Source: CALXVA01 sp944393025
Lineage (GTDB): Bacteria; Bacillota; Clostridia; TANB77; CAG-508
Length of the DNA: 64,000 bases
Direction of reading: 5' to 3'
NCBI GenBank assembly: GCA_963931445.1
Contig: OZ007016.1
Span: 682,001-746,000 of the forward strand
Shown here: piece by piece, positions 8,592-16,904 of the stretch
Numbering within the stretch: position 1 is the first letter of the stretch
Layout of the letters: the number at the start of each line of letters is the position of its first letter
Position numbers and translations under genes: made by a program
Notes under the pieces: generated by a model
What the model was told of the DNA's origin: nothing
The model's input: only the letters and a program-made list of their open reading frames with translations
Databases searched by the model: none

Positions 8592-9038
8592 ATGGAAGAA
8601 AATAAAAATGTTGAGGAAGTTGTAAATAAAGAGGAAAATCAAGCAGAGGTTACACTTGAAAATTCAAATATTAAAATTGCAGATGATGTTATTGCAGTTA
8701 TAGCAGGAGCAGCAGCTTCAGAAGTTCCAGGTGTTTCTTCAATGGCAGGTGGTTTTGCAGGAGGAATTTCAGAAGTATTTAGTGGAAAGAAAAATTTTGC
8801 AAAAGGTATTAAAGTAGAAGCAGGTGAAAAAGAAACAAGAATAGATGTTAATATTATTGTTGAATATGGTGTTAGAATACCAGATGTAGCTTTTGAAATT
8901 CAGAATAGAGTAAAAAAAGCAGTAGAAGGTATGACTGGATTAAAAGTTGTTGATGTAAATGTTCATGTACAAGGTGTAAATACAGATGTGAACAATGTAG
9001 AAGAAGTAAAAGTAGAAGATTCAAATAAATCAGAATAA
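8592..9038 (+). CDS. Asp23/Gls24 family envelope stress protein
   Basis: 148 residues. The family core is IKIADDVIAVIAGAAASEVPGVSSMAGGF (about 27-55), then VEAGEKETRIDVNIIVEYGVRIPDVAFEIQNRVKKAVEGMTGL and VVDVNVHVQGV. N- and C-terminal tails are acidic and low complexity. In Staphylococcus, Asp23 is tethered to the membrane by AmaP and responds to cell-wall stress. Here it is followed by amaP and a DUF2273 protein, the usual trio. TAGGAGG lies before the ATG. Confidence 0.93.
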   Translation: MEENKNVEEVVNKEENQAEVTLENSNIKIADDVIAVIAGAAASEVPGVSSMAGGFAGGISEVFSGKKNFAKGIKVEAGEKETRIDVNIIVEYGVRIPDVAFEIQNRVKKAVEGMTGLKVVDVNVHVQGVNTDVNNVEEVKVEDSNKSE

Positions 9039-9091
9039 TTATTTGTAAATTATTATAGTAAATATAAAACTAATAGAAGGGAATAAAAATA

Positions 9092-9652
9092 ATGAAAATA
9101 ATTGAAAGAATATCTTTAACACTTTTTTCAAGTTTAATACTTATAATATCTGTAATTTTATGTCTTACAATATTTGGATGGTTAGATACAAATACTGTAG
9201 GAAAAATAATTAATACAGCAATAACAGGTGATATAACATCAAAAGTATTATTAGGTTTATCTATAATATTTATATTATTAGCAATAAGATGTATATTCTT
9301 TGAATCTACTGATAAAACAAAAGAAGAATATAAAAACGGAATTTTACTAGAAAATGAAAATGGAAAGCTTTTAATTACTAGAGAAACCATAGAAAATTTA
9401 GTAAATGGAGTAGTAAAAGGTTTTGATAGTGCTGAAGATGTAACTACAAAAATTGAATTTGATAAAGAAAACAATTTAATAGTTTATGTAAATTTATTAG
9501 TTAAAGAAACAGCAGTTATAAAAGAACTTTCAAAAAATCTTCAAAATAAAATAAAAGAAGTTGTTAAAAAATCTTCAGATTTAGATGTAAAAGAAGTAAA
9601 TATAAAAGTGAAAAATATAGAACCAGTAAAAGAAAACACACTAATGCAATAA
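9092..9652 (+). CDS. amaP: Alkaline shock response membrane anchor protein AmaP
   Basis: 186 residues: two transmembrane helices (about 7-30 and 48-68) followed by a cytoplasmic domain related to Asp23 (GILLENENGKLLITRETIENLVNGVVKGF ... VYVNLLVKETAVIKELSKNLQNKIKEVV ... VNIKVKNIEP). This matches AmaP, which anchors Asp23 at the membrane. Its position between asp23 and the DUF2273 gene supports the call. Confidence 0.88.
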   Translation: MKIIERISLTLFSSLILIISVILCLTIFGWLDTNTVGKIINTAITGDITSKVLLGLSIIFILLAIRCIFFESTDKTKEEYKNGILLENENGKLLITRETIENLVNGVVKGFDSAEDVTTKIEFDKENNLIVYVNLLVKETAVIKELSKNLQNKIKEVVKKSSDLDVKEVNIKVKNIEPVKENTLMQ

Positions 9653-9676
9653 TAGAAAGGAAATTGGTGGTTATAT

Positions 9677-9880
9677 ATGAACGATTTTAAAAGCTTTATG
9701 TCACAATATGGAGGAATGATAGTAGGAATAATAGTTGCAATAGTATTATTATTAACTAAATTTTACATGTTAATAATAGCAATAATATTAATTGCAGTTT
9801 GTGGCTATGCAGGACATTATTTTCAACATAATAAAGATGTAGCAAAAGAAAAACTAAAAAATTTTATAGATAGACTATAA
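9677..9880 (+). CDS. DUF2273-like small membrane protein
   Basis: 67 residues that are nearly all membrane-spanning: two helices separated by a short KFYM turn (about 13-27 and 30-48), then a basic tail HNKDVAKEKLKNFIDRL. This fits the small DUF2273 protein commonly found with Asp23/AmaP genes. Its molecular role is unknown; a membrane partner of AmaP is likely from context. GGTGG lies 6 nt before the chosen ATG. Confidence 0.8.
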   Translation: MNDFKSFMSQYGGMIVGIIVAIVLLLTKFYMLIIAIILIAVCGYAGHYFQHNKDVAKEKLKNFIDRL

Positions 9881-9937
9881 AAATTAAATATATTAAAAAC
9901 AAAAAAGTAATAAATAAAGGGGTATAGTTGTAACAAA

Positions 9938-10378
9938 ATGAGTATGTCAGATAATAGAAAAATAGCATTTGAAATAGTATATAGTTTAGAATCTCAAAAT
10001 ACTAATTATGAAGAATATAAAGAAAATATAGAAATATTTTTACAAGAAAGAGATATACATGGAAAAGCAACAACTAAATATATAAAAGATGTTGTATATG
10101 GAGTTAAAAGACATTCGAAACAAATAAAAAAACAAATAGAAAATTGTTTATCTGAAAAATGGACTTATGATAGGGTTTCAAAAATAAATATTGTTATATT
10201 AGAAATAGCTATTTTTGAAATGTTATATTTAAAAACACCATATAAAGTAGTTATAAATGAAGCAGTTGAACTTGCAAAATCATATGCAGATTCTAAATCT
10301 CCAAGTTTTATAAATGGTGTTTTAGCAAGTATAGTAAAAAATAATCAGGTAGATATTAAAGGAGAAACACAAGACTAA
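9938..10378 (+). CDS. nusB: Transcription antitermination factor NusB
   Basis: 146 residues, all-helical, with NusB hallmarks: an N-terminal RKIAFEIVYSLE, DVVYGVKRHSKQIKKQIE, and ERMLYLKTPYKVVINEAVELAKSYADSKSPSFINGVLAS-like core (here FEMLYLKTPYKVVINEAVEL and SPSFINGVLASIV). NusB with NusE binds boxA in rRNA leaders; boxA-like repeats occur in the rrn operon at the right end. The stop overlaps the xseA start by one base. The nearest strong SD (AAAGGGG, about 9916) is 15 nt from the first ATG, so the start is slightly uncertain. Confidence 0.93.
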   Translation: MSMSDNRKIAFEIVYSLESQNTNYEEYKENIEIFLQERDIHGKATTKYIKDVVYGVKRHSKQIKKQIENCLSEKWTYDRVSKINIVILEIAIFEMLYLKTPYKVVINEAVELAKSYADSKSPSFINGVLASIVKNNQVDIKGETQD

Positions 10379-11565
10379 TGAAACCTAATCCAATTAGTGT
10401 AACAGATTTAAATAAATATATTAAAGATAAAATAGATAAAGATGAAGTACTAAATAATGTTTTAGTAAAAGGTGAAATTTCAAATTATAAGCATCATTAT
10501 ACAGGACATTTATATTTTACATTAAAAGATGAAAATTCTTTAATAAAATGTATAATGTTTAAAGGCTATGCGGCAAATTTAAAATTTGAGCCAAAAGATG
10601 GAATGAAGGTTACAATTTTAGGTAGTGTATCTGTTTTTGAAAGAGATGGAGTATATCAAATATATGTTAAAGCTATGCAAGAAGATGGAATAGGAAGTTT
10701 ATACAAAGCCTATGAAGAAATGAAAGCAAAACTAGAAAAAGAAGGGCTATTTGATCAAAGTCATAAAAAGAAAATACCACTTATGCCAAAATGTATAGGT
10801 GTACTTACTTCAAATACAGGAGCAGTAATTAGAGATATAATTAATGTATCAACTAGGCGAAATCCAAATGTATATATAAAATTATTGCCAGTTCCAGTTC
10901 AAGGAGAAGGAGCAGCAGAGAAAATAGTAGATGCTATAAATTTAATGAATGAAAAAAAATTAGCAGATGTAATTATTGTAGCAAGAGGAGGAGGCTCATT
11001 AGAAGACTTATGGCCATTTAATGAGGAAATTGTAGCAAGAGCTATATATAGTTCAAAGCTTCCAGTTATATCTGCAGTAGGACATGAAACAGATTTTACA
11101 ATAGCAGATTTCGTAGCAGATTTAAGAGCACCTACACCATCTGCAGCAGCAGAACTTGCAGTTCCAAATATATTAGACTTAAAAATAAAATTAGAAGGTT
11201 ACAATAATAGGTATAAATTAGCTTTAAAGAAAAAAGTGGAATTTATGAAACTTAGATATGAAAAATGTATGAACAGTAGAGTTTTTAAAGAACCTTTACA
11301 AAAAATAAATGAGAAATATATATTATTAGATATGAAAGTAAAATCAATTCAAAATAGTATATCTAATATTTATAACACTAGGAAAACCAATATGATAAAG
11401 CATATAGCAAAATTAGATGCATTAAGCCCACTAAAAACTCTAACAAGAGGGTATTCAATAGTACAAACAAATGGTAAAATTGTAAAATCAATTAATCAAA
11501 TAAAAAAAGATGATGAAATAGATATAAAATTAATAGATGGAAATGCAAAAGCTAAGGTTATGTAA
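10378..11565 (+). CDS. xseA: Exodeoxyribonuclease VII large subunit
   Basis: 395 residues. N-terminal OB fold (VLVKGEISNYKHHYTGHLYFTLKDENSLIKCIMFKGY, about 23-60), then the catalytic region with GVLTSNTGAVIRDIINVSTRRNP, VARGGGSLEDLWPFNEE and AVGHETDFTIADFVADLRAPTPSAAAEL, and a helical C-terminal coiled coil. With XseB it degrades single-stranded DNA from both ends. It overlaps nusB by one base, and xseB follows after one unrelated gene. Confidence 0.96.
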   Translation: MKPNPISVTDLNKYIKDKIDKDEVLNNVLVKGEISNYKHHYTGHLYFTLKDENSLIKCIMFKGYAANLKFEPKDGMKVTILGSVSVFERDGVYQIYVKAMQEDGIGSLYKAYEEMKAKLEKEGLFDQSHKKKIPLMPKCIGVLTSNTGAVIRDIINVSTRRNPNVYIKLLPVPVQGEGAAEKIVDAINLMNEKKLADVIIVARGGGSLEDLWPFNEEIVARAIYSSKLPVISAVGHETDFTIADFVADLRAPTPSAAAELAVPNILDLKIKLEGYNNRYKLALKKKVEFMKLRYEKCMNSRVFKEPLQKINEKYILLDMKVKSIQNSISNIYNTRKTNMIKHIAKLDALSPLKTLTRGYSIVQTNGKIVKSINQIKKDDEIDIKLIDGNAKAKVM

Positions 11566-11579
11566 AAGGAGGAATACTT

Positions 11580-12089
11580 ATGAGCAAAAATACAAAAACA
11601 GTTTTAGTAATAATTGTAATAGCACTTCTTACATTAGCTATAATTTGGGCAGTTTATGAAAGTTATAAACCAGAGCCAGCAAGCATAAATACAACTACAA
11701 ATTTACCAGATGAAAACAAAGGTTTAGATAATATAATTAATGATTTTGTAGTAAACGAAGTAAACAATAATGTAGAAGAGGAAAATATAGTAGAAGAAGA
11801 AAATAAAAATAATATAAATCAACAAGAAAAAGAAGAAGATAATAGCGAAAATGAAAATACTGAAAGCTCTGAAGTAGTACCAGGTACATCTGAAACTAGA
11901 GAAGAAAAAGCAATAGAACTTGCTAAAGAATTTTATGAAGAAGAATATGGGAGTACAGATGGAATATATTTTAGATATGATTCTGTATATAAAGATGGAA
12001 GGCATATAATAGTAGCAAGCTCTGATGGAGGAAAAACAGTAGCATTTTTATTTGTGGATTTAAATACAGGTTTAGTTCAAAAAAAATAA
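11580..12089 (+). CDS. Anchored acidic protein of unknown function between xseA and xseB
   Basis: 169 residues: N-terminal membrane helix (about 7-25), then a long low-complexity Asn/Glu-rich linker (about 40-105), then a compact C-terminal domain (about 110-169, with EKAIELAKEFYEEEYG, DGIYFRYDSVYKDGRHIIV and TVAFLFVDLNTGLVQKK). I recognise no family; the C-terminal domain has the size and mixed fold of PepSY/NTF2-like modules, which is only an impression. AAAGGAGG gives a strong start 14 nt after xseA, so it is co-transcribed with the DNA-repair genes without an obvious functional link. Confidence 0.7.
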   Translation: MSKNTKTVLVIIVIALLTLAIIWAVYESYKPEPASINTTTNLPDENKGLDNIINDFVVNEVNNNVEEENIVEEENKNNINQQEKEEDNSENENTESSEVVPGTSETREEKAIELAKEFYEEEYGSTDGIYFRYDSVYKDGRHIIVASSDGGKTVAFLFVDLNTGLVQKK

Positions 12090-12164
12090 GAATTATGTTA
12101 GTAATTTAAAATTAATATAAAAAGCACATAATATTAACAATAGTTATGAAAGGATTAGAATATA

Positions 12165-12398
12165 ATGGAAGAAACAGTTAGTTTTGAAGAAAACATGAAA
12201 AAACTAGAAGAAATAGCAGTTGAATTAGAGAAAGGTGATTTAGATTTAGATACATCAGTTTCAAAATTTGAAGAAGGTATGAAAATATCAAAACAATGTA
12301 GTGAGATATTAGAAAAAGCAGAAAAGAAAATAACTATGCTAATTAAAGGTAATAATGGAGAATTAGCAGAAGAAAATTTTGTACAAGAAGAGGAATAA
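12165..12398 (+). CDS. xseB: Exodeoxyribonuclease VII small subunit
   Basis: 77 residues with the XseB pattern: SFEENMKKLEEIAVELEKGDLDLDTSVSKFEEGM, then CSEILEKAEKKITML. The small subunit forms a helical partner for the XseA coiled coil. Normal length. The SD AAAGGA lies upstream, and the DUF212 gene follows after 5 bp. Confidence 0.94.
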   Translation: MEETVSFEENMKKLEEIAVELEKGDLDLDTSVSKFEEGMKISKQCSEILEKAEKKITMLIKGNNGELAEENFVQEEE

Positions 12399-12403
12399 AT
12401 AAA

Positions 12404-12841
12404 ATGATGGGGATAGTTTGGGAATATAGATATTTAATAATACCATTTGCAACATGGTTTTTTATACAACTTTTTAAATTAATATATGATTTAGTAACAA
12501 CCAAAAAATTTAATTTTAAAAGAATATTAGGAGCTGGTGGAATGCCTAGCTCTCATTCTGCTGTGGTTGTTTCTTTAGCTACGATGATAGGAAAAGAATT
12601 TGGAGTAAATTCAGCAATATTTGGATTATCTATAATATTTGCTTTTGTTGTTATGTATGATGCAGCAGGAGTAAGAAGGGCTGCTGGAAAACAAGCTAAA
12701 TTACTAAACAAAATTGTTCAAACACCAGGATTATCAAATGTACAAGTATCTGAAAAATTGCAAGAAGTTTTAGGTCATACTCCAACTCAGGTTTTTGTAG
12801 GAGCATTTATAGGAGGAGTAGTTGGATTTATTTTTGGATAG
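12404..12841 (+). CDS. Divergent PAP2 (DUF212) family membrane protein
   Basis: 145 residues with about four membrane helices. Family motifs are GGMPSSHSAVVVSLATMIG (about 47-65), FVVMYDAAGVRRAAGKQAKLLN and LGHTPTQVFVGAFIGG. It is related to PAP2 phosphatases by the PSSH motif; biochemical activity is not established for the family. Tight spacing to xseB suggests the same transcript. A second ATG directly follows the first, so the start is uncertain by one codon. Confidence 0.88.
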   Translation: MMGIVWEYRYLIIPFATWFFIQLFKLIYDLVTTKKFNFKRILGAGGMPSSHSAVVVSLATMIGKEFGVNSAIFGLSIIFAFVVMYDAAGVRRAAGKQAKLLNKIVQTPGLSNVQVSEKLQEVLGHTPTQVFVGAFIGGVVGFIFG

Positions 12842-12892
12842 TAGAAAATTAAATAAAAAATATAAGTGTTATTAACTTATAGGATTAATTTT

Positions 12893-12918
12893 AGCCTCTA
12901 ATATTTATAATAGAGGTT
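12893..12918 (+). terminator. Weak hairpin before fhs
   Basis: AGCCTCTA (12893-12900) pairs with TAGAGGTT (12911-12918), including a G-T pair. The following stretch is only moderately T-rich, so termination efficiency is uncertain. Confidence 0.4.
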
Positions 12919-12970
12919 ATTTAATAAATTTTTGTTAAAAAAGCTAAACTTAGCTAGATTGGAGGTTAAA

Positions 12971-14632
12971 ATGGAAGATGTAGAAATTGCAAGAAGTACA
13001 AAATTAGAAAAAATTGAAAAAATTGCTGAGAAAATATCAATAAAAAAGGAAGAATTAGAACCTTATGGTAAGTACAAAGCAAAAATTTCTTTAAAAATAA
13101 TGGAAAGATTAAAAGAAAAGAAAAATGGAAAATTAGTTTTAGTAACAGCAATTAATCCAACACCTTTAGGAGAAGGAAAAACTACAATGGCAATAGGACT
13201 AGCAGATGGACTTAGAAAAATAGGAAAAAAATCAATATTAGCACTAAGAGAACCTTCATTAGGACCAGTATTTGGAGTAAAAGGAGGAGCAACAGGTGGA
13301 GGATATTCACAAATAGCACCTATGGAAGATATAAATTTGCATTTTACTGGTGATATACATGCAATAACCTCTGCAAATAATTTATTATCAGCAATGATAG
13401 ATAATCACATATATTTTGGAAATGAACTTGGAATTGAGAAAGTAACATGGAAAAGATGTGTAGACTTAAATGATAGACAACTAAGAAAAGTAAATACAGG
13501 ATTATCAGAAGAAAAAAATGTAGTACCAAGAGAAGATGGATTTGATATATCTGTTGCATCAGAAATTATGGCAATATTTTGCTTAGCAACTGATATTGAT
13601 GACTTAAAAAGAAGAATAGGAAATATTATAATAGGCTATACAAAGGAAAATAAGCCAATAACTGCAAGAGATTTAAAAGCAGATGGAGCATTAACAGTTT
13701 TATTAAAAGATGCAATAAATCCAAATTTAGTACAAACATTAGAACACACACCAGCAATAGTACATGGTGGGCCATTTGCAAATATTGCACATGGATGTAA
13801 TAGTATTATAGCAACAAAACTAGCATTAAAATTAGGTGATTATATAATTACAGAAGCAGGTTTTGGAGCAGACTTGGGAGCTGAAAAATTTTTAGATATA
13901 AAATGTAGAAAAGCGCAAATAAAACCAGATGCAGTTGTATGTGTTGCAACAATAAAAGCTCTTAAATATCATGGCGGAATGCCAAAAGAAGAAATAAAAA
14001 ATGAGAATTTAGAAGCATTAGAAAGAGGATTTAAAAATTTATTAAAACATGTAGATAATTTAAAAAATAAATATGGATTAAATGTAATTGTAGCAATAAA
14101 TAAATATACACATGATACTGAAAAAGAAATAGAATTCTTAAGAAAAAAATTACAAGAATATAATATAGACTTAAGTTTAGTAGAAAGTTGGGAAAAAGGT
14201 GGAGAAGGTGCAACCGATTTAGCACAAAAAATTGTTAAACTAACACAAAAAGAAAGTGATTTAAATTATGCTTATGATTTAAATCAAAGCATAAAAGAAA
14301 AAATAAACAGTGTAGCAACAAAAATATATGGAGCAGAAGGAGTAGAATATTCAGAAGAAGCAGAAGAAAAAATAAAACAAATTGAAGAATTAGGTTTTGG
14401 AAAATTACCTGTATGTATTGCTAAAACTCAATATTCACTTTCAGATGATCCTAAAAATTTAGAATGTTTAGAACCATTTAAAATTTGTGTAAAAGATATA
14501 ATTTTAAAATCAGGTAGTGAATTTGTAGTAGCAATAACAGGAAAAATAATGACTATGCCAGGACTTCCAAAAGTTCCAGCAGCAGAAAAAATAGATTTAG
14601 ATGAAGATGGAAACATTATTGGAATTTTTTAA
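12971..14632 (+). CDS. fhs: Formate-tetrahydrofolate ligase
   Basis: 553 residues from ATG 12971, chosen because GGAGG sits at 12961-12965; an earlier in-frame ATG at 12932 lacks an SD. The enzyme makes 10-formyl-THF from formate, THF and ATP, feeding purine and serine one-carbon metabolism or the Wood-Ljungdahl methyl branch. Motifs: TPLGEGKTTMAIGLADGL (ATP-binding, about 64-81), EPSLGPVFGVKGGATGGGYSQ, VHGGPFANIAHGCNS and EAGFGADLGAEKFLDIKCR. It stands alone; no folD or other pathway gene is near. Confidence 0.96.
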   Translation: MEDVEIARSTKLEKIEKIAEKISIKKEELEPYGKYKAKISLKIMERLKEKKNGKLVLVTAINPTPLGEGKTTMAIGLADGLRKIGKKSILALREPSLGPVFGVKGGATGGGYSQIAPMEDINLHFTGDIHAITSANNLLSAMIDNHIYFGNELGIEKVTWKRCVDLNDRQLRKVNTGLSEEKNVVPREDGFDISVASEIMAIFCLATDIDDLKRRIGNIIIGYTKENKPITARDLKADGALTVLLKDAINPNLVQTLEHTPAIVHGGPFANIAHGCNSIIATKLALKLGDYIITEAGFGADLGAEKFLDIKCRKAQIKPDAVVCVATIKALKYHGGMPKEEIKNENLEALERGFKNLLKHVDNLKNKYGLNVIVAINKYTHDTEKEIEFLRKKLQEYNIDLSLVESWEKGGEGATDLAQKIVKLTQKESDLNYAYDLNQSIKEKINSVATKIYGAEGVEYSEEAEEKIKQIEELGFGKLPVCIAKTQYSLSDDPKNLECLEPFKICVKDIILKSGSEFVVAITGKIMTMPGLPKVPAAEKIDLDEDGNIIGIF

Positions 14633-14783
14633 AAAGTTAAAAATAATTTTTAATAATAACATTAACAAAATTTATTTTAAAACATATACATATTTATAAT
14701 TTATAAAAATTTATAAAAAACATAAAATTATTATCTGATAATTGAATTTAACTAAATAGAAAATATAAATGTAATATTAATTG

Positions 14784-14844
14784 TATAATAACACCATTTT
14801 TGGATAAAATAATCGTAAAATTATTTTAAGCGAAAGTGGTGTTA
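14784..14844 (+). promoter_or_regulatory. Leader hairpin in front of sleB
   Basis: The gap 14633-14849 is AT-rich with no gene. TAACACCA (14789-14796) pairs with TGGTGTTA (14837-14844), with an inner stem AAAATAAT/ATTATTTT. The only SD-like sequence before the sleB ATG (GTGGTG) is in the 3' arm, so the hairpin could mask translation. A TATAAT-like hexamer is at 14784-14789 with no good -35. Confidence 0.45.
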
Positions 14845-14849
14845 TTTAT

Positions 14850-15554
14850 ATGTCTATAAAAATGAAAAAAAATATAAAAGCAATATTTGTTGTTTTAATA
14901 ATAAGTACAATATTTATTTCATATAATGTTTTTTTTAGAAATAATGAAATCCTAGCTTTATCTAAGTATGGTTCAAGAGGAGAAGAAGTAAAAACAATAC
15001 AAACAAAATTAAAAAGATGGGGCTACTATAAAGGAAATATAGATGGAATATATGGAAGCCAAACATTAGCAGCAGTAAAATGGTTTCAACAAAAAAATGG
15101 ACTTACTGTGGATGGAATAGCAGGAACAAAAACATTACAAGCAATGGGAATATATAATTCATCAAATAATGGAAATTCTAATAATTCAAGTTCTTCAACC
15201 AATTCAAATGATTTAAATTTATTAAGTAGATTAGTATATGGAGAAGCAAGAGGAGAACCGTATACAGGACAAGTTGCAGTAGCTGCAGTTGTTTTAAACA
15301 GAGTAAAAAATAGTGCATTTCCAAATACAATATCTGGTGTAATCTACCAAAAGGGAGCATTTGATGTTGTAGCAGATGGACAAATAAACTTAACTCCAAA
15401 CGATACTGCAAAAAAAGCAGCACAAGATGCTTTAAATGGATGGGATCCATCAAATGGAGCAATATATTATTTTAACCCAGCAACTGCAACTAATAAATGG
15501 ATTTGGTCAAGACCAATGACAGTAACAATAGGCAAACACAGATTTTGCAAATAA
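14850..15554 (+). CDS. sleB: Spore cortex-lytic enzyme SleB
   Basis: 234 residues. Order: signal/anchor segment (about 8-30), peptidoglycan-binding domain (SKYGSRGEEVKTIQTKLKRWGYY ... DGIAGTKTLQAMG, about 41-104), Ser/Asn linker, then the SleB/CwlJ hydrolase domain (LLSRLVYGEARGEPYTGQVAVAAVVLNRV, ... GAIYYFNPATATNKW) with the catalytic Glu in GEARGE. SleB is a lytic transglycosylase acting on muramic-lactam-containing cortex during germination. No ypeB partner follows; the gene is alone and ends at a strong terminator. Expression is probably forespore-specific (family knowledge). Confidence 0.92.
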   Translation: MSIKMKKNIKAIFVVLIISTIFISYNVFFRNNEILALSKYGSRGEEVKTIQTKLKRWGYYKGNIDGIYGSQTLAAVKWFQQKNGLTVDGIAGTKTLQAMGIYNSSNNGNSNNSSSSTNSNDLNLLSRLVYGEARGEPYTGQVAVAAVVLNRVKNSAFPNTISGVIYQKGAFDVVADGQINLTPNDTAKKAAQDALNGWDPSNGAIYYFNPATATNKWIWSRPMTVTIGKHRFCK

Positions 15555-15604
15555 CAGTAATATTGTGGCAGTAGGGATGGGGAAAAATGTCACAAAAATA
15601 TATG

Positions 15605-15638
15605 AAAAAAATAATATGAGTGTATCATATTATTTTTT
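15605..15638 (+). terminator. Terminator after sleB
   Basis: AAAAAATAATATGA pairs with TCATATTATTTTTT around a GTGTA loop, a 14-bp AT stem ending in T6. The rest of 15639-15860 is AT-rich with no recognisable gene. Confidence 0.7.
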
Positions 15639-15869
15639 GTTGTGTAACAGTATATTGATATATTGAGCTGAAATAGAAATTTAATTTGTAACGCATAGAT
15701 AAATATGATATAAATAAATAAAAAAGTGTAAAAATAAATAATGAAGTAAAATAAAAGAGAAGATAGAAAAAAAGAGATAAATGCTGAATATTGTCGAACA
15801 ATTATTATTGATAAGTGATTTTAAATATGGTAAAATAATTTCATCATTAAAAGAAAAGAGGTGAGGAAA

Positions 15870-16739
15870 ATGTTAGAAGAATTTATGAATAAAGTGTTAG
15901 AAAAATTAGATAAGCAAGAAGAAATTTCACAAAAAGTATTTGCAAAATTAGAAGAGCACGATAAAAAATTTGATTTAGTATTTGCAAAATTAGAGGAACA
16001 TGATCAAAAATTTGCAAAAATAGATGAACAATTTGAAAGAATAAATCAAAAATTTGCAAAAATAGATGAACAATTTGAAAGAATAAATCAAAAATTTGCA
16101 AAAATAGATGAACAATTTGAAAGAATAAATCAAAGATTTGCAGAAATAGATAAACAATTTGAAAGAATAAATCAAAGGTTTGCAGAAATAGATAAACAAT
16201 TTGAAAGAATAAATCAAAGGTTTGCAAAAATAGATGAACAATTTGAAAGAATAAATCAAAGGTTTGCAAAAATAGATGAACAATTTGAAAGAATAAATCA
16301 AAGGTTTGCAGAAATAGATAAACAATTTGAAAGAATAAATCAAAGGTTTGCAGAAATAGATAAACAATTTGAAAGAATAAATCAAAAATTTGCAAAAATA
16401 GATAAACAATTTGAAAGAATAAATCAAAGATTTGCAGAAATAGATGAGCAGTTTGAAAGAATAAATCAAAAATTTATAGAAATAAATAAAAGATTTGAAA
16501 AGATAGAAAATCAAATTAAGGAAATTAAAAATTATTTGATTATAATAGAAGATAAATTTTCAAATGAAATACCAGCTTTATTTGATGCATATAATGCTAA
16601 TTTTGAAAAAAATACTGATTTAGAGTCTAGACAAGATACTACAGAACGAAAAGTAGAGATTAATTCTTTAAGAATTTCAAATTTAGAAGATACTTCTAAA
16701 AATCATTCAAAACAAATATCTAAGTTATTAGCACAATAA
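15870..16739 (+). CDS. Coiled-coil protein with eleven 14-residue repeats
   Basis: 289 residues from ATG 15870, which sits correctly behind AGAGGTGAGG; a GTG at 15861 lies inside that SD. The core (about residues 48-201) is eleven near-identical copies of FA(K/E)ID(E/K)QFERINQ(R/K), two heptads each with Phe/Ile at a/d positions, predicting one long continuous coiled coil. The C-terminal 85 residues stay helical but are not repeated. No signal peptide or membrane helix, so it is probably cytoplasmic. I recognise no specific function; similar proteins are usually hypothetical. Long minus-strand open frames here are by-products of the repeat. It is flanked by terminators, so monocistronic. Confidence 0.85.
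   Translation: MLEEFMNKVLEKLDKQEEISQKVFAKLEEHDKKFDLVFAKLEEHDQKFAKIDEQFERINQKFAKIDEQFERINQKFAKIDEQFERINQRFAEIDKQFERINQRFAEIDKQFERINQRFAKIDEQFERINQRFAKIDEQFERINQRFAEIDKQFERINQRFAEIDKQFERINQKFAKIDKQFERINQRFAEIDEQFERINQKFIEINKRFEKIENQIKEIKNYLIIIEDKFSNEIPALFDAYNANFEKNTDLESRQDTTERKVEINSLRISNLEDTSKNHSKQISKLLAQ
16011..16472 (+). repeat. 42-bp tandem repeat array, 11 copies
   Basis: Eleven in-frame 42-bp units beginning TTTGCAAAAATAGATGAAC. Two versions alternate in blocks: AKIDE (copies 1-3, 6, 7), AEIDK (4, 5, 8, 9), then the hybrids AKIDK (10) and AEIDE (11). Pairs 4-5 and 8-9 look like copies of one another, as expected from unequal crossing-over or slippage. Confidence 0.95.
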
Positions 16740-16753
16740 TTTCCATAAAACAA

Positions 16754-16810
16754 AAAATGGAGCTTACTTATGTAATTGTAAAGTATAATTATATAGGTAA
16801 GCTCCATTTT
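16754..16810. terminator. Long bidirectional terminator before dnaE
   Basis: AAAATGGAGCTTAC (16754-16767) and GTAAGCTCCATTTT (16797-16810) are perfectly complementary over 14 bp, with further pairing inside. A-tract and T-tract flank both ends. Confidence 0.75.
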
Positions 16811-16844
16811 ACATAAAAAAGTTGGATTTTTTCCTACTTATAAA

Positions 16845-16873
16845 TTGTAATGTAGAATTTATTATGATATAAT
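16845..16873 (+). promoter_or_regulatory. dnaE promoter
   Basis: TTGTAA (16845-16850), 17-bp spacer, TATAAT (16868-16873) with an upstream TGA (extended -10). Confidence 0.75.
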
Positions 16874-16904
16874 CTAGCTATCAAAAATAAAAAGGAGCAA
16901 GAAA

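Noticed and set aside
15862..16480. Possible CRISPR array
   Set aside because: The 42-bp units are contiguous with no unique spacers and encode an in-frame protein repeat.
15883..16514. Two long minus-strand open frames (170 and 174 codons) across the coiled-coil gene
   Set aside because: They are by-products of the 42-bp repeat, which is open in several frames; products are Phe/Leu/Ile-rich repeats with no start context, and the plus-strand gene has a good SD.
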